From positions 175,979 to 239,978 of the forward strand of contig JARWZT010000016.1 in the NCBI GenBank assembly GCA_029866205.1: a DNA stretch of 64,000 nt, read 5' to 3'. The position numbers and the translations under genes are program-made. Within the stretch, counting starts at the first letter, position 1, and the number at the start of each line of letters is the position of its first letter. Shown in pieces: positions 53,244-63,845 of the stretch. Under the pieces are notes generated by a model. That model did not search any database and was not told where the DNA came from. It saw only the letters and a list, made by a program, of their open reading frames with translations. This DNA is from Rhodoferax sp. (GTDB lineage Bacteria > Pseudomonadota > Gammaproteobacteria > Burkholderiales > Burkholderiaceae_C).

Positions 53244-55580
53244 ATGGCATCTTCTGCGCGCGACGTGGCCTTCTTGCCGCCTGGCACCGGCCTTCGGGTT
53301 GCGACAGGGCGTGTCTGCGTTTTGGCCGCGGCCTGGAGCGGCTTGGCGCTGGCACAGGTTGCGCCGGCACCCGAGGCACCTGTGTTTTTGCAAGGAGACC
53401 GCCTGACCAGCCGGGCCGACCTCGACGCCACGCTCGAGGGTGACGCCGAGCTGCGCAAGGCGGGCACCATGATCCGCGCCGACCGGCTGGACTACGACAT
53501 GCCGACCGACACGGCCCGTGCCACCGGCCATGTCTGGGTCAAGCGCAATGGAAATATTTTTCAGGGCCCCTATCTGGAGCTCGAGGTCGACGCTTTTGAG
53601 GGATTTTTTACCGCTCCCAGCTATGAGTTCGCGCAAAACGGCGCCCACGGTCAAGCGGCCCGGGCCGAATTTTTGGACAGCAGCCACTTGGTCGTGCACC
53701 AGGCCAGTTACACCACCTGCAAGCGCAAACCCGGTCCGGACTGGTTGCCGGATTGGGTATTGAACGCCGCCCGCATCGACATTGACAGCGACGAAGACAT
53801 TGGCTTGGCGCAAAATGCCACTCTGAGCTTCAAGGGTGTGCCTCTTTTGCACGTGCTGCCGATCAGTTTTCCGCTGTCAGAGAAGCGCAAGAGCGGCATG
53901 CTGCCGCCGACCATTGGCTTGGACAATGCCAACGGGCTGGAAGTGTCGACGCCGTACTACCTGGACATTGCACCCAACCGCGACGCCACGTTGACGCCCA
54001 CTTTCATGACCGCACGCGGCGTCAATCTGAGCGGCGAGTTTCGCTACCTGGAGCCGCGCTACACGGGCGCGGTGCGGCTGAGCTATATGCCCACCGACAA
54101 GCTGCGCGATGCGGATCGCTGGGGTGCGTCGGTCACGCACACAGGCGCTCTTGACTCGCCGATTGGCGGCATCGCGGTTACCGCCAATGTCAACCGGGTG
54201 AGTGACGACAACTATTGGCGAGATTTTTCCAACAGCAGTGCCGTCAACAACGGAAGCGCGATTGGCGGCGCAACGCAGCGCCTGTTGCCGGCGGATCTGA
54301 CGGCGTCCTGGGGCCAGGGTGATTTTTCATCGGCGCTCAAGGTTCTGAAGTGGCAAACCCTGCAAGACACCAGCGCCCCCATCACTCCTCCGTACGACCG
54401 TGTGCCGCAGTGGACGGCGCGCTATGCGCAAAACAACGCGATGGGACTGGACTGGTCGGTGGATGCGGACATGACCCATTTTCATTCGGACCGCGGACTC
54501 ACCCTGCAACCCAATGCCCAGCGCGTTTTTGGTTTGGCGCAGGTCAGCTACCCGATGGTCCGGCCAGCGGGCTTCGTCACACCCAAAGTGCAACTGCACG
54601 CCTCAGGCTATCAGTTTGACGCCGTCTATGCGGGAAGGCAAAACGCCGACCGTACGGTGCCTACCTTCAGCCTGGACAGCGGCCTGGTGTTTGAGCGCGA
54701 TGCCACCGTCATGGGCCGCGAGCTTGTGCAAACCCTGGAGCCCCGTGCGTTTTATGTCTACACGCCGTTTCGCAACCAGAGCATGCTGCCCAACTACGAC
54801 ACGGGCGCCAATGACTTCAACTTCGCCACCATCTACACCGAGAACGCCTTTGTCGGAAATGACAAGATCTCTGACAACAACCTGTTGACGCTAGGACTGA
54901 CGACGCGCTTCATCGACCCGAGCTCCGGGGCCCAGCTTGCTCGCTTTGGTGTGGCGCAACGCCTGCGGTTTGAAGACCAAAACGTCACGCTCAACTCTGC
55001 GAGCGCCAGTGCCGCATCGGGCGTCAGTGATATTTTGCTCGGGGCGGCCGCCAGCTTGACGGAGCGCTGGGTGGTGGACTCTACGGTGCAGTACAACGGC
55101 CGCACTGACCAATCGGTACGTTCCGTGCTGGGCATGCGCTTTAGCCCGTCCAACTACCGGGTGTTCAATGTGGCCTACCGCTTCCAGCGTGACCTCAGTG
55201 AGCAGATTGACGCCAGCTGGCAGTGGCCCATCAATGACCTGTGGGGCGACCGAGGCGAAGCCCTGGCTGCCGGGCAGGGCCAGGGGGAGGGACGCTACTA
55301 CGCCTTGGGTCGCATGAACTACAGCCTGCGCGAAGGTCGGCTGGTCGATAGTCTGTTGGGCGTCGAGTACGATGCGGGTTGCTGGATCGGACGCGTGGTG
55401 GTCGAGCGGGTGCAGACCAGTGCCGAAACCGCGAACCAGCGCCTGATGTTTCAGCTTGAGTTTGTCGGTTTTACCCGTGTCGGCCTGAGCCCCGAAAAAA
55501 CCCTGACTTCCAATATTTCACACTACCAGAACCTGCGCGATTCCAGCGTGTCGGGCGCACCCAGCCGTATCTACGATTAA
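53244..55580 (+). CDS. lptD: LPS-assembly outer-membrane protein LptD
   Basis: 778 residues from ATG 53244 (a GTG at 53223 would add seven). An N-terminal signal is followed by the jellyroll OstA domain (TSRADLDATLEGDAELRKAGTMIRADRLDYDMPTDTARATGHV), then the large beta-barrel with NGLEVSTPYYLDIAPNRDATLTP. A C-terminal D-A-G-C-W sequence holds one of the conserved Cys residues. With LptE it places LPS in the outer leaflet. Divergent from amgK, with only 45 bp shared; first gene of lptD-surA-rsmA. Confidence 0.95.
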   Translation: MASSARDVAFLPPGTGLRVATGRVCVLAAAWSGLALAQVAPAPEAPVFLQGDRLTSRADLDATLEGDAELRKAGTMIRADRLDYDMPTDTARATGHVWVKRNGNIFQGPYLELEVDAFEGFFTAPSYEFAQNGAHGQAARAEFLDSSHLVVHQASYTTCKRKPGPDWLPDWVLNAARIDIDSDEDIGLAQNATLSFKGVPLLHVLPISFPLSEKRKSGMLPPTIGLDNANGLEVSTPYYLDIAPNRDATLTPTFMTARGVNLSGEFRYLEPRYTGAVRLSYMPTDKLRDADRWGASVTHTGALDSPIGGIAVTANVNRVSDDNYWRDFSNSSAVNNGSAIGGATQRLLPADLTASWGQGDFSSALKVLKWQTLQDTSAPITPPYDRVPQWTARYAQNNAMGLDWSVDADMTHFHSDRGLTLQPNAQRVFGLAQVSYPMVRPAGFVTPKVQLHASGYQFDAVYAGRQNADRTVPTFSLDSGLVFERDATVMGRELVQTLEPRAFYVYTPFRNQSMLPNYDTGANDFNFATIYTENAFVGNDKISDNNLLTLGLTTRFIDPSSGAQLARFGVAQRLRFEDQNVTLNSASASAASGVSDILLGAAASLTERWVVDSTVQYNGRTDQSVRSVLGMRFSPSNYRVFNVAYRFQRDLSEQIDASWQWPINDLWGDRGEALAAGQGQGEGRYYALGRMNYSLREGRLVDSLLGVEYDAGCWIGRVVVERVQTSAETANQRLMFQLEFVGFTRVGLSPEKTLTSNISHYQNLRDSSVSGAPSRIYD

Positions 55581-55594
55581 TCCCATTGACCACC

Positions 55595-56902
55595 ATGAAA
55601 CTGCATTTTTTCGCCACTGCGGCCACGGTTGTTGCGCTGCTTGCGGGTGGCCAGGGCGCTGCATTCGCGCAAAACACCCAAGCGGCCGATTTCATCGTCG
55701 CGCTGGTGAATTCCGAGCCCATCACGAATGCCGAGTTACAGACGCAAATCAAGCAAGTCACCGAGCAACGGACCCAGCAGCGCCAGCCTCTGCCCCCTGC
55801 CGCCGAGTTGCGCCGCTTGGTACTGGAGCGCTTGGTGAACGAACGCGCCCAGCTGCAACTGGCCCGCGAGCTGGGGCTGCGGGCCGAAGCGGCCGCCATT
55901 GACCAGGCCGAGGCCAATCTGGCAGCGCAAAACCAATTGGATCTTGCGCAATTTCGCCGCACCCTGGAGCAGCGCGGCATTGCGCAGTCGACGCTTCGTG
56001 CCCAACTCCGTGACCAGATCGTCCTGAGCCGCTTGCATGAGCGCGAAGTGGATGCCCGTGTGCGCATTACTGACGCCGAGGTTGAAAACGCGATTGCGGC
56101 CCGCCAGGCCGCCAACCTGGATCCGATGGCGCAAGAAATAAACCTGGCCCATCTGCTGGTGGCACTGACCGAAAACCCCACTGCAAGCCAGGTTGCGCAA
56201 GCGCAAGCCCAGGCGCAGCAGGTGCTGGCGCGCATCCGCGCCGGCGAAAAATTTGACACCCTGGTCAAAGAGTTGTCTGCGGCCGACCGCAGCAATGGGG
56301 GCCTGCTTGGTTTGCGCCGCGCCGACCGCTACCCGCCCCTGTTTGTCAACGCCGTCAAGTCCTTGGCGGTGGGCCAGGTATCGGAGCCGGTGCGCTCAGA
56401 TGCAGGCTTTCACTTGGTGCAGCTGGTTGATCGCCGCATCGGCAGCTTGGTACAAACCGTGACGCAGACGCGTGCCCGTCATATTTTGTTGCGTCTGACC
56501 CCGCAGCTCAGCCAGGCCCAGGCGCTGACGCAATTGGCCCAGGTGCGCGCGCGCATTCTGGCCGGTGGCACCAGTTTTGAGGCGGCAGCGCGCGAACTTT
56601 CACAAGACGGCAGCGCGGCCCAGGGCGGCGATCTGGGCTGGGCCAACCCCGGCATGTTCGTGCCAGAGTTTGAGGAAGCCATGGACCGCCTCAAAGAGCG
56701 CGAAATCGGTGCCCCCATCGTTTCGCGCTTTGGCGTGCACCTGATTCAGCTGATGGAGCGGCGCACCGCAGAGCTCACGCCCGTGCAGCTGCGCGAGCGT
56801 ATGCGGGCCGAGTTGCGAGCGCAGCGCATCGAAGAGGCCTTTCAGACCTGGGAGCGTGACATCCGCAGTCGTGCTTTCGTTGAAATCCGCGAGCCCAACT
56901 GA
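55595..56902 (+). CDS. surA: Periplasmic chaperone and peptidyl-prolyl isomerase SurA
   Basis: 435 residues. A signal peptide cleaved after AFA is followed by the SurA N-terminal domain ([23 protein letters not shown]), then two parvulin domains: [44 protein letters not shown] and [37 protein letters not shown]. The C-terminal helix completes the chaperone core. It escorts outer-membrane proteins including LptD, encoded next door. A TTG at 55586 is an alternative start. Confidence 0.95.
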   Translation: MKLHFFATAATVVALLAGGQGAAFAQNTQAADFIVALVNSEPITNAELQTQIKQVTEQRTQQRQPLPPAAELRRLVLERLVNERAQLQLARELGLRAEAAAIDQAEANLAAQNQLDLAQFRRTLEQRGIAQSTLRAQLRDQIVLSRLHEREVDARVRITDAEVENAIAARQAANLDPMAQEINLAHLLVALTENPTASQVAQAQAQAQQVLARIRAGEKFDTLVKELSAADRSNGGLLGLRRADRYPPLFVNAVKSLAVGQVSEPVRSDAGFHLVQLVDRRIGSLVQTVTQTRARHILLRLTPQLSQAQALTQLAQVRARILAGGTSFEAAARELSQDGSAAQGGDLGWANPGMFVPEFEEAMDRLKEREIGAPIVSRFGVHLIQLMERRTAELTPVQLRERMRAELRAQRIEEAFQTWERDIRSRAFVEIREPN

Positions 56903-56940
56903 GTGACACGTCTTCTTGCCGCCCCGGGGGCCAAGCTCTG

Positions 56941-57693
56941 ATGCAACACATCGCCCGCAAGCGGTTTGGCCAGCATTTTTTGTCGGATGGCGCCATCATT
57001 GATGCCATTGTGGATGCCATCGCTCCGGTGCCGGGACAAAACGTGGTGGAAATTGGACCCGGCCTGGCGGCCCTGACCCAGCCTCTGGTCGAGCGCCTGG
57101 GGGCACTGACGGTGATTGAATTGGACCGCGACTTGGCGCAACGCCTGCGCGCCCGCCCCCAGCTTACGGTGATTGAGGCGGATGTCTTGCGGGTCGATTT
57201 CACAACATTGGTGCGCGGACCCGAAAAAATCCGGGTGGTAGGCAACCTGCCCTACAACATTTCCACTCCGATCCTGTTTCACTTGCTCCAATTTGTGGAC
57301 CTGGTGCAAGACCAGCACTTCATGCTGCAAAAGGAAGTGATTGATCGCATGGTCGCGGCACCAGACACCTCGGATTTCAGTCGCCTGAGCGTCATGCTGC
57401 AGTGGCGCTATGCCTTGGAAGACGTGCTGTTTGTGCCACCCGAGAGTTTTGAGCCGCCCCCGCGCGTGGACAGCGCCGTGGTGCGCATGGTGCCGCTCGC
57501 CACACCGCCCTCAATCAACGTGGCCCTCTTCAGTGAGCTGGTGCAGGTGGCTTTCAGCCAGCGCCGCAAGCTCATCCGCCACACCTTGGGCCACTGGCTC
57601 GAGACCAAGAACTTTGCCGGCAGCTTCGACCTGCAACGCCGAGCCCAGGAGATCCCGGTGGCGGAGTACGTGGCCTTGGTGCAGCAGCTCTAA
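56941..57693 (+). CDS. rsmA: 16S rRNA dimethyladenosine transferase RsmA (KsgA)
   Basis: 250 residues. [38 protein letters not shown] (SAM motif I), [29 protein letters not shown] (the N-L-P-Y catalytic motif) and the helical C-terminus. It dimethylates A1518 and A1519. It follows surA directly; pdxA, which often lies between them, is absent here. A bidirectional terminator follows. Confidence 0.96.
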   Translation: MQHIARKRFGQHFLSDGAIIDAIVDAIAPVPGQNVVEIGPGLAALTQPLVERLGALTVIELDRDLAQRLRARPQLTVIEADVLRVDFTTLVRGPEKIRVVGNLPYNISTPILFHLLQFVDLVQDQHFMLQKEVIDRMVAAPDTSDFSRLSVMLQWRYALEDVLFVPPESFEPPPRVDSAVVRMVPLATPPSINVALFSELVQVAFSQRRKLIRHTLGHWLETKNFAGSFDLQRRAQEIPVAEYVALVQQL

Positions 57694-57745
57694 TCCGCAA
57701 GTCCTGGGCTCCACCCGATGGTGGTGGGTACGCTAGCGCCAAAGA

Positions 57746-57769
57746 AAAAGCCCACGCGAGTGGGCTTTT
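57746..57769. terminator. Bidirectional terminator after rsmA
   Basis: AAAAGCCCAC (57746-57755), GCGA loop, GTGGGCTTTT (57760-57769): 10 perfect pairs with A- and T-rich flanks, suitable for both the rsmA transcript and the opposite-strand RNase/inhibitor transcript. Confidence 0.85.
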
Positions 57770-57990
57770 CTATGGCTTCGGCCAAAGCCGAAGTGATTGC
57801 GCTTAGGCCGCTGCGAGCCAATATCCCGCGTTAAACGGGCTGCTCATGCGCAGCGCCAGGGGCGACACGTCGATCAAAAAGTCACTGGGGAGCTTTTCGG
57901 TGACCGAATCTTGACCTTGAGCGACCAAGGGTGCAGATTCGCTGTTTGCCTGATTCGCCCGTTCTGCTTGGCTGGTTTGCGCAGAACGGG

Positions 57991-58392
57991 CTACAGAAAA
58001 GAATAGAAGCATCGGAACGGAATTTTCCGCTCCCCCCAGTAATCTGCCGTGTCCCGGAAGATGTCCAGCAATTGTTCGCGCGCTTCCTTGTCAAACTTGG
58101 CGTTGGCCGGAATGTGCTCGAGCACGGCAATAAAGCCTGGCTGAGGGCCCGATTTATGCACCGGATCGGTCATGCTGTCGTAGAGCGAGTCAAAGTTCTT
58201 GCCCGAGGTCGTCGCCAGCGTGAACTGGGCACCGATCAGGTCGAGTACATCTTGCTTGGTCTGGGCGCTGCCCAGATTAGCGTACAGGAAGTGGTGCCCC
58301 AAACCTTGGGCAGCTTCTTGCAGGTCAGATACGCGAAATGCGCGTATCGATTGAACGATATTCGTTCTTACGGTTCGAAGTGGCGTGTCCAT
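57991..58392 (-). CDS. Barstar-family ribonuclease inhibitor
   Basis: 133 residues, longer than barstar (about 90) by an N-terminal extension. HFLYANLGSAQTKQDVLDLIGAQFTLATTSGKNFDSLYDSMTD matches the barstar core; D68 and D72 in NFDSLYD correspond to barstar D35 and D39, the residues that plug the barnase active site. The cytoplasmic location (no signal) suits protection from the co-encoded secreted nuclease 32 bp upstream. A GAGG directly before the ATG is too close to be an ideal ribosome-binding site, so the start is uncertain. Confidence 0.85.
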   Translation of the reverse strand: MDTPLRTVRTNIVQSIRAFRVSDLQEAAQGLGHHFLYANLGSAQTKQDVLDLIGAQFTLATTSGKNFDSLYDSMTDPVHKSGPQPGFIAVLEHIPANAKFDKEAREQLLDIFRDTADYWGERKIPFRCFYSFL

Positions 58393-58424
58393 CCTCGATT
58401 CACTTTCATCAATAAAAATTCAAT

Positions 58425-58844
58425 TCAAGGCACGATCATGCGAAAACTCGCATAGTGATCGGCCGTGTAGTAACAAGCGTCTGGCGCGGTAGCAGGGCCG
58501 CCGCACACGATTCTTTGAGCTCCACGGTTTCGCGAGCCTGGCGTTTTGACGGTGTATTCCCGGTAATAACCCCGCTTTTGCAAAGGCAAAATACGTTCGC
58601 GATTACCGAAGACCGCACCATCTTTCTCGAAGGGAAACGGGCCGCCGCGTTGAATGTTGCGATAAGTTTCGACGCCTTGCAACGTCAGCGCTTGCTGCGA
58701 AATCGTCGGCAGTTGCCCACTCGACGCAAACGCTTGTGCCCCAGCCAAAGCGACGGTAGCAATCAGAAGCGCTGTCGCAAACTTGTGGGTTGCCTTAAAC
58801 AACCCGCTTGCTAAACCCCCTGGAACCATCAGGCTTGAACGCAC
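58425..58844 (-). CDS. Secreted guanyl-specific ribonuclease, RNase Sa/barnase family
   Basis: 139 residues from a GTG (58842-58844) with AAGG upstream; ATG 58827-58829 is an alternative. Signal peptide to AFA near residue 40. The mature protein follows the RNase Sa pattern: GGPFPFEKDGAVFGNRE, GYYREYTVKTPG, RIVCGG, YYTADHYASF. Catalytic residues by alignment are E96, R107 (or R111) and H130; C114 and C124 could form a disulfide. Probably cleaves RNA outside the cell or in the periplasm. It is upstream of a barstar-type inhibitor. Confidence 0.9.
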   Translation of the reverse strand: MRSSLMVPGGLASGLFKATHKFATALLIATVALAGAQAFASSGQLPTISQQALTLQGVETYRNIQRGGPFPFEKDGAVFGNRERILPLQKRGYYREYTVKTPGSRNRGAQRIVCGGPATAPDACYYTADHYASFRMIVP

Positions 58845-58904
58845 GCCAAAACCTTGTCAACAATCAAAAAAACTGCCCAAAACCAAGATTTGATTGTCGT
58901 TGAT

Positions 58905-58928
58905 CTGGGGTATAAGCGCAATACCCAG
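58905..58928. promoter_or_regulatory. Dyad upstream of the RNase gene
   Basis: CTGGGGTAT (58905-58913) and ATACCCAG (58921-58928) are inverted arms with one extra G, 7 bp apart, about 60 bp before the RNase start. Operator or hairpin, function unknown. Confidence 0.35.
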
Positions 58929-59009
58929 ACCGCCCCATTGCGGAGAAAAATGAGGGTTTACCCGATATTTTTTGCGCCAGCTCGGCTGCCGTAGCGGCTG
59001 CCTGGGGTT

Positions 59010-59354
59010 TTATCGCGCCGGGTCAAGGTGGCGCATCAGCTGTTCGCTGCGGCTGTCGCTCGGGTCTTTGGGTTTGGCCTTGCGCACCCCGGCACGGCCC
59101 AGGATACTGACAAAAAACGCGTCGGCCCCAGACTTTCCAGCCTCGTCCATCAGACCGATCAGGGTCGCAAAATGCACGTCGGTTGCCTGCGCCTCGGTCA
59201 ATCCGAAGCGACAGGCAAAGTCCCAGTAGTCCACGCCTTCGGGCAAGGCGGCACGGCGTTGGCGTGCTACATATTTGCGCACTTCGTGTTTGCTGGCGTC
59301 CAGCAAGCGGTCCCGGTTGCGACCTTCGACGGTGAGTTGGAATAGTTTTTTCAC
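59010..59354 (-). CDS. DUF6172-type conserved protein
   Basis: 114 residues, basic. The sequence KHEVRKYVARQRRAALPEGVDYWDFACRFG is a recognisable block of a small uncharacterised family (DUF6172 as I recall it), followed by a conserved-looking helical end. No enzyme motif or signal. Function unknown; association with the neighbouring maeB is positional only. Confidence 0.6.
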   Translation of the reverse strand: MKKLFQLTVEGRNRDRLLDASKHEVRKYVARQRRAALPEGVDYWDFACRFGLTEAQATDVHFATLIGLMDEAGKSGADAFFVSILGRAGVRKAKPKDPSDSRSEQLMRHLDPAR

Positions 59355-59428
59355 GCAATCCTTAGGAGTCGGGCCCCGCCTCGCCTTTTGGCGCAGGCCA
59401 GCGCCGCGGTGTTAATTGGAGGCCGGCT

Positions 59429-61786
59429 TTAGCGGGTGGCGTTGGCGTCGGCTACTGTGAGCGCCGTCATGTTGACAATACGCCGTACCGTCGTGCTGGC
59501 CGTCAGCACGTGGACCGGTTTGGCGGCACCCAGCAAGACCGGGCCAATGGCGATATTGCCGCCGGCCGCGGTTTTGAGCAGGTTGTACGCGATGTTGGCA
59601 GCGTCGATGTTGGGCATGACCAGCAGGTTGGCATCGCCTTGGAGCGGGCTGTTGGGCATCAGGGCGGCGCGGGCATGGCCGTCCAATGCGATATCTCCGT
59701 GCATTTCACCGTCCACTTCAAGCCAGGGTGCATCTTGCTGCAGGATGCGCAGGGTTTCGCGCATTTTTACCGCGCTGGGCTCATTGCTGCTGCCAAAGTT
59801 GGAGTGGCTCAGCAGCGCGGCCTTGGGCGCGATGCCAAAGCGCAGCATTTCCTCGGCGGCCATCACGGTGATCCGAGCGAGCTCGCGTGCCGTGGGGTCG
59901 TAGTTGACGTGGGTGTCGACCACAAAAACCTGGCGTCCCGGCAGCATCAGGCCGTTCATGCAGGCGTAAATGGACACGTCCTGGCTGCTGCCTACCGGGG
60001 CCGAGTGGCGCTTGCCAATCACCTGATCGATGTAGTTCAGGTGCAAGGCGGTGGTGCCCCAGGTGCCGCAGATCAGGCCGTCCACATCGCCTTTGTGCAG
60101 CAGCATCGCTCCGATCAGGGTCAGGCGCCGACGCATTTCGATCTTTGCCACAGGCACCGTCACACCCTTGCGCTCGGCCATGCGGTGGTAGGTCTGCCAG
60201 AAGTCGCGGTAGCGGTGGTCGTTTTCCACGTTAACCACTGCGTAGTGCTGGCCCTCGCGCAGGCGCAGGCCAAATTTGGCGATGCGCTCGGCGATTACGG
60301 CGGGGCGGCCAATCAATGTCGGCATCGCCAGCCCTTCGTCGACCACGATCTGGGTGGCACGCAGCACGCGTTCGTCTTCGCCTTCGGCAAAGGCGACGCG
60401 CTTTTTCAGGGCATTCTTGGCCATCGCAAAAATCGGCCGCATGGTGGTGCCCGAGGCATAGACAAAGCTTTGCAGCTGCTCGCGGTAGGCGTCCATGTCG
60501 GCAATCGGGCGCAGGGCAACACCGCTGTCGGCGGCGGCTTGCGCCACGGCCGGCGCGATTTTCATCATCAGGCGCGGATCAAAGGGCTTGGGAATCAGGT
60601 ATTCGGGGCCAAACGCGAGTTGCTCACCCGCGTAAGCGGCGGCGACAACGTCGCTTTGCTCCGCCTGGGCCAGTTCGGCAATCGCATGCACTGCCGCAAT
60701 CTCCATCTCAATCGTGATGGTGGAGGCACCTGCGTCGAGCGCACCCCGAAAGATGTACGGAAAGCACAAGACGTTGTTGACCTGGTTGTGAAAGTCGCTG
60801 CGGCCGGTGGCCATGATGGCGTCGTCACGAACGGCCTTGACCTCTTCCGGCAGGATCTCGGGCGTCGGATTGGCCAGCGCGAAAATCAGCGGCTTGGCCG
60901 CCATGCTTTGCACCATGTCTTGTTTGAGCACACCGCCTGCGGACAATCCCAAAAACACGTCGGCGCCGGCAATGATGTCGCGCAGGGTGCGTGCATCGGT
61001 TTTTTGGGCAAAGAACGCCTTGTCTGCGTCCATCAGCTCGGTTCGGCCCTCGTACACCACACCGGCGAGGTCGGTCACAAAAATGTTCTCGCGGGGGATG
61101 CCCAATTTGACCAGCAGTCCCAGGCAGGCCAGCGCCGCGGCGCCAGCGCCGGAGGTCACCAGTTTGATTTCTTTGGGGTCTTTGCCCACCACCTTGAGGC
61201 CATTGAGGATGGCCGCACCCACCACGATCGCCGTACCATGCTGGTCGTCGTGGAAGACCGGAATTTTCATGCGTTCGCGCAGCTTGCGCTCCACATAAAA
61301 GCAGTCGGGGGCCTTGATGTCTTCGAGGTTGATGCCGCCAAAGGTGGGTTCAAGTGACGCGATGATGTCGACCAGTTTGTCGAGGTCGTGCTTTTCGTTG
61401 ATCTCGATGTCAAACACGTCGATGCCGGCAAATTTCTTGAAGAGCACCCCTTTGCCCTCCATCACCGGCTTGGCGGCGAGTGGGCCAATGTCGCCCAAGC
61501 CCAGCACGGCGGTGCCGTTGGTGATGACGGCGACCAGGTTGCCCCGGCTGGTGTATTTGAAGGCGTTGTTGGGGTCTTTGACAATTTCTTCGCAAGGCGA
61601 GGCCACGCCAGGCGAGTACGCCAATGCCAAATCATGCTGGTTGATCAGCTGCTTGGTAGGTGTGACAGAAATCTTGCCCGGCGTTGGAAACTGGTGGTAT
61701 TCCAGCGCCGCTTGCCGTAGCTGGGCTTTTTTCTCTTGCGCGTCAGCGTCGTGGTCGGATACGGGGGGGGTATTGTTGGGGGCCAT
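59429..61786 (-). CDS. maeB: NADP-dependent malic enzyme with C-terminal phosphotransacetylase domain (MaeB)
   Basis: 785 residues. N-terminal malic domain ([62 protein letters not shown]) and NAD(P) domain with [16 protein letters not shown]; then a PTA-like domain from about 440 ([31 protein letters not shown]). The PTA part is regulatory in E. coli MaeB, where acetyl-CoA inhibits. Malate is decarboxylated to pyruvate with NADPH. The ATG gives [13 protein letters not shown]; an upstream extension to 61822 looks non-coding. Confidence 0.95.
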   Translation of the reverse strand: MAPNNTPPVSDHDADAQEKKAQLRQAALEYHQFPTPGKISVTPTKQLINQHDLALAYSPGVASPCEEIVKDPNNAFKYTSRGNLVAVITNGTAVLGLGDIGPLAAKPVMEGKGVLFKKFAGIDVFDIEINEKHDLDKLVDIIASLEPTFGGINLEDIKAPDCFYVERKLRERMKIPVFHDDQHGTAIVVGAAILNGLKVVGKDPKEIKLVTSGAGAAALACLGLLVKLGIPRENIFVTDLAGVVYEGRTELMDADKAFFAQKTDARTLRDIIAGADVFLGLSAGGVLKQDMVQSMAAKPLIFALANPTPEILPEEVKAVRDDAIMATGRSDFHNQVNNVLCFPYIFRGALDAGASTITIEMEIAAVHAIAELAQAEQSDVVAAAYAGEQLAFGPEYLIPKPFDPRLMMKIAPAVAQAAADSGVALRPIADMDAYREQLQSFVYASGTTMRPIFAMAKNALKKRVAFAEGEDERVLRATQIVVDEGLAMPTLIGRPAVIAERIAKFGLRLREGQHYAVVNVENDHRYRDFWQTYHRMAERKGVTVPVAKIEMRRRLTLIGAMLLHKGDVDGLICGTWGTTALHLNYIDQVIGKRHSAPVGSSQDVSIYACMNGLMLPGRQVFVVDTHVNYDPTARELARITVMAAEEMLRFGIAPKAALLSHSNFGSSNEPSAVKMRETLRILQQDAPWLEVDGEMHGDIALDGHARAALMPNSPLQGDANLLVMPNIDAANIAYNLLKTAAGGNIAIGPVLLGAAKPVHVLTASTTVRRIVNMTALTVADANATR

Positions 61787-61920
61787 CGTGCGTCCTGGTG
61801 CGTGGGCGGGGCCAGCCGGCATGCGGCCGGTGTCCGCTGGGCGGGTGAGACCTTTGATTGTAGACGCCCCACTTTGGGCCCCAGCCTTGCCGGGGCCGCT
61901 GGGGCTACCGCTGCCGTGGC

Positions 61921-63111
61921 TCAGAGCACCGTCGTTTTGGCCAGTTCCATGCGCCGCGCGCTTTGCTTGCCGGTCAGAACAAAGCCGCGCTGCTGTCCCT
62001 GGCCATCCAGGAAGCGCCAGGCGCCGCCGGTTTGTGCCGCCTCGGCGTCCAAATCGTCGGCAACCCAGTGACCCGCTAGGCCCGGGTGGGGCGCAGCTAC
62101 GACGGTCGGCAAGGCTGGCGTCTTGACTGACACCGGCATGAGCGGAAATACCAAGGGCGTAGGGGTTCCGGCCAGTGTCGCCGCCAAGGCCCGCGCCGCG
62201 TTCATGATTGGCATGACGTAGGGCAGGGTGCGCGCACCCGCGCTGGCGTACTGGGCACAGTCGCCCAACGCAAAAACGTCTTGCGCGCTGGTGTGCAACT
62301 GCTCGTCTACCACCACCCCCCGCTCGCAGTGCAGGCCCGCTGCCTGCGCCAGTGCGGTGTCCGCGCGCAGTCCAATGGCGCTGAGCACCAGGTCGGCCGC
62401 CACCTCTTGACCGTTGGACAGTGTGGCTGCCAGCGCTGGGGTGCTGTCCGCATGGCGCAAAGACTGAACCGTCGACCCCAGATGCCAGACCACGCCCAGT
62501 GATTGCAGGGCGTCTTGCAGCTGCTGGCTCGCACCTGTGGGAAGCAACGCGGCGAGCGGGCGCTCGGCAGGGTCGGCAATGTGTACCCGGTGGCCGCCGA
62601 GCACCAGGTCGTTGGCAAACTCACAGCCGATCAGCCCTGCGCCCATGATCAACACGGTTTTGGGCGTATCGCCCAACACCAGCTGAAAGTGCGCCAGATC
62701 GCTCAGGTGATTGATGGATTGCACTTGCGCCGCTGCCTCGCCTTGCAGGGGCACACGTATGGGGTGCGCACCGGTGGCCAGCACCAGTTGGCGGTAGGGC
62801 AGCGTCTGGGAGTCGCCGTTTGCGCCCGCCACCGTCAGGCTGTGGGCCGCGGCGTTGATGGCCAGCACCAGGCTGTGCGCCAGAAGCGTCACATTCAGGG
62901 TTTCAGCCATTTTGGCGGCTGGCGTGGTGACCAGCTGTTCTGCAGCGCGCTTTTGGGCGCACGCGTTGGACAGCGTGGGCTTGGCGTAGAAGTCGCCGTT
63001 GTCTGCGGTAATTAGCACCACGGGCGTGCTGGTGTCGAGCTTTCTGAACTCCCGTGCCGTTGTCCAGCCCGCCAATCCGGCGCCCACGATCACCAGTGCT
63101 GCGGCGCTCAT
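61921..63111 (-). CDS. Rubredoxin reductase (FAD-dependent NAD(P)H oxidoreductase)
   Basis: 396 residues. [20 protein letters not shown] binds FAD; the second GxGxxG ([26 protein letters not shown]) binds NAD(P)[13 protein letters not shown] is the third FAD motif. It resembles NorW and AlkT-type rubredoxin reductases. It starts directly after the rubredoxin stop with no gap, so it must reduce that rubredoxin, which then serves rubrerythrin. Third gene of the operon. Confidence 0.9.
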   Translation of the reverse strand: MSAAALVIVGAGLAGWTTAREFRKLDTSTPVVLITADNGDFYAKPTLSNACAQKRAAEQLVTTPAAKMAETLNVTLLAHSLVLAINAAAHSLTVAGANGDSQTLPYRQLVLATGAHPIRVPLQGEAAAQVQSINHLSDLAHFQLVLGDTPKTVLIMGAGLIGCEFANDLVLGGHRVHIADPAERPLAALLPTGASQQLQDALQSLGVVWHLGSTVQSLRHADSTPALAATLSNGQEVAADLVLSAIGLRADTALAQAAGLHCERGVVVDEQLHTSAQDVFALGDCAQYASAGARTLPYVMPIMNAARALAATLAGTPTPLVFPLMPVSVKTPALPTVVAAPHPGLAGHWVADDLDAEAAQTGGAWRFLDGQGQQRGFVLTGKQSARRMELAKTTVL

Positions 63112-63276
63112 TCAGACTGCCACGACTTCAAAGTCGGCCTTGGCCACGCCACAGTCCGGGCAGCTCCAGGTCTCGGGCACGTCGGCCCACAGGGTGCCCG
63201 CGGCAATGCCGTCTTCGGGGCGGCCAGCGGCCTCGTCGTACACAAAGCCACACACGATGCAGATATAGGTTTTCAT
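63112..63276 (-). CDS. Rubredoxin
   Basis: 54 residues from ATG 63274-63276: CIVC (C6, C9) and CPDC (C39, C42) are the Fe(Cys)4 ligands, with the typical [23 protein letters not shown]. Single-electron carrier of the cytosol. Too short for many gene finders but certain. It sits between the rubrerythrin gene (34 bp upstream) and its reductase (no gap). Confidence 0.95.
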   Translation of the reverse strand: MKTYICIVCGFVYDEAAGRPEDGIAAGTLWADVPETWSCPDCGVAKADFEVVAV

Positions 63277-63310
63277 GGGTTTTTCTTCAAAAAGGGAAAT
63301 AGGGGGGTGT

Positions 63311-63826
63311 TTACTTGGCCGCAACTGTAGCGAGGATGGCCTGGTAGTGTTTGGCGTGGCGCTCTTCGACCTTGGCCAGGGCGGCAAAGCGCTTTTGCGC
63401 CTTGTCCAGCGTGGCCTTCAGGGCGGCAGCAGTATCGAGTGCGGCTTGGAAGGCGGCGGCGTGCTCTTTGCTCTCGGAAATTTGTTCGTCGATCTCGGCC
63501 ACGGCGGCGGCGTTGCCCTCGAGTTCGGCGGTTTTGCGAAAGCCGGGGTACATCTCGGTGTACTCGTAGGTTTCACCGTCGATGGCGATTTGCAGCGCTT
63601 TGGCCGGTGTCATGCTGGCCTTGGGGTAGAGCAGGTCAAGGTGGCCAAACGCGTGCATCACTTCCTGGTTGGCGGTTTCTTCGAATGTGCGGGCGGTGAG
63701 TTCGTCGCCCATTTCGCGTGCCAGTTTGGCGAAGTAGCGGTATTTGATGTGCGCCATCGATTCGCCGGCAAAGGCGGATTCGAGGTTGGCCAGGGTTTTG
63801 ATTTCGGGGCGGGTGGCGGTAGTCAT
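63311..63826 (-). CDS. Rubrerythrin (diiron domain without fused rubredoxin)
   Basis: 171 residues from ATG 63824-63826, with ribosome-binding AGGAAA before it. Ferritin-like diiron carboxylate sites are in [38 protein letters not shown].. and [14 protein letters not shown]. Classical rubrerythrin ends in a CxxC rubredoxin domain; here that domain is missing and supplied by the next gene. It reduces hydrogen peroxide. First gene of the three-gene operon under a strong promoter. Confidence 0.92.
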   Translation of the reverse strand: MTTATRPEIKTLANLESAFAGESMAHIKYRYFAKLAREMGDELTARTFEETANQEVMHAFGHLDLLYPKASMTPAKALQIAIDGETYEYTEMYPGFRKTAELEGNAAAVAEIDEQISESKEHAAAFQAALDTAAALKATLDKAQKRFAALAKVEERHAKHYQAILATVAAK

Positions 63827-63845
63827 GCTTGGTTTCCTTAGGATT

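Noticed and set aside
53199..53852. N-terminal extension of amgK to 53852
   Set aside because: The extension overlaps lptD on the other strand and lacks any domain; the ATG at 53198 matches the family start.
57803..58012. 69-residue minus-strand frame overlapping the end of the barstar-type gene
   Set aside because: No ribosome-binding site, no recognisable family, and 22 bp overlap with the inhibitor stop; kept only as a remote possibility.
59510..61357. 615-residue plus-strand open frame opposite maeB
   Set aside because: Fully antisense to maeB and with His/Gly-rich composition; no known family.
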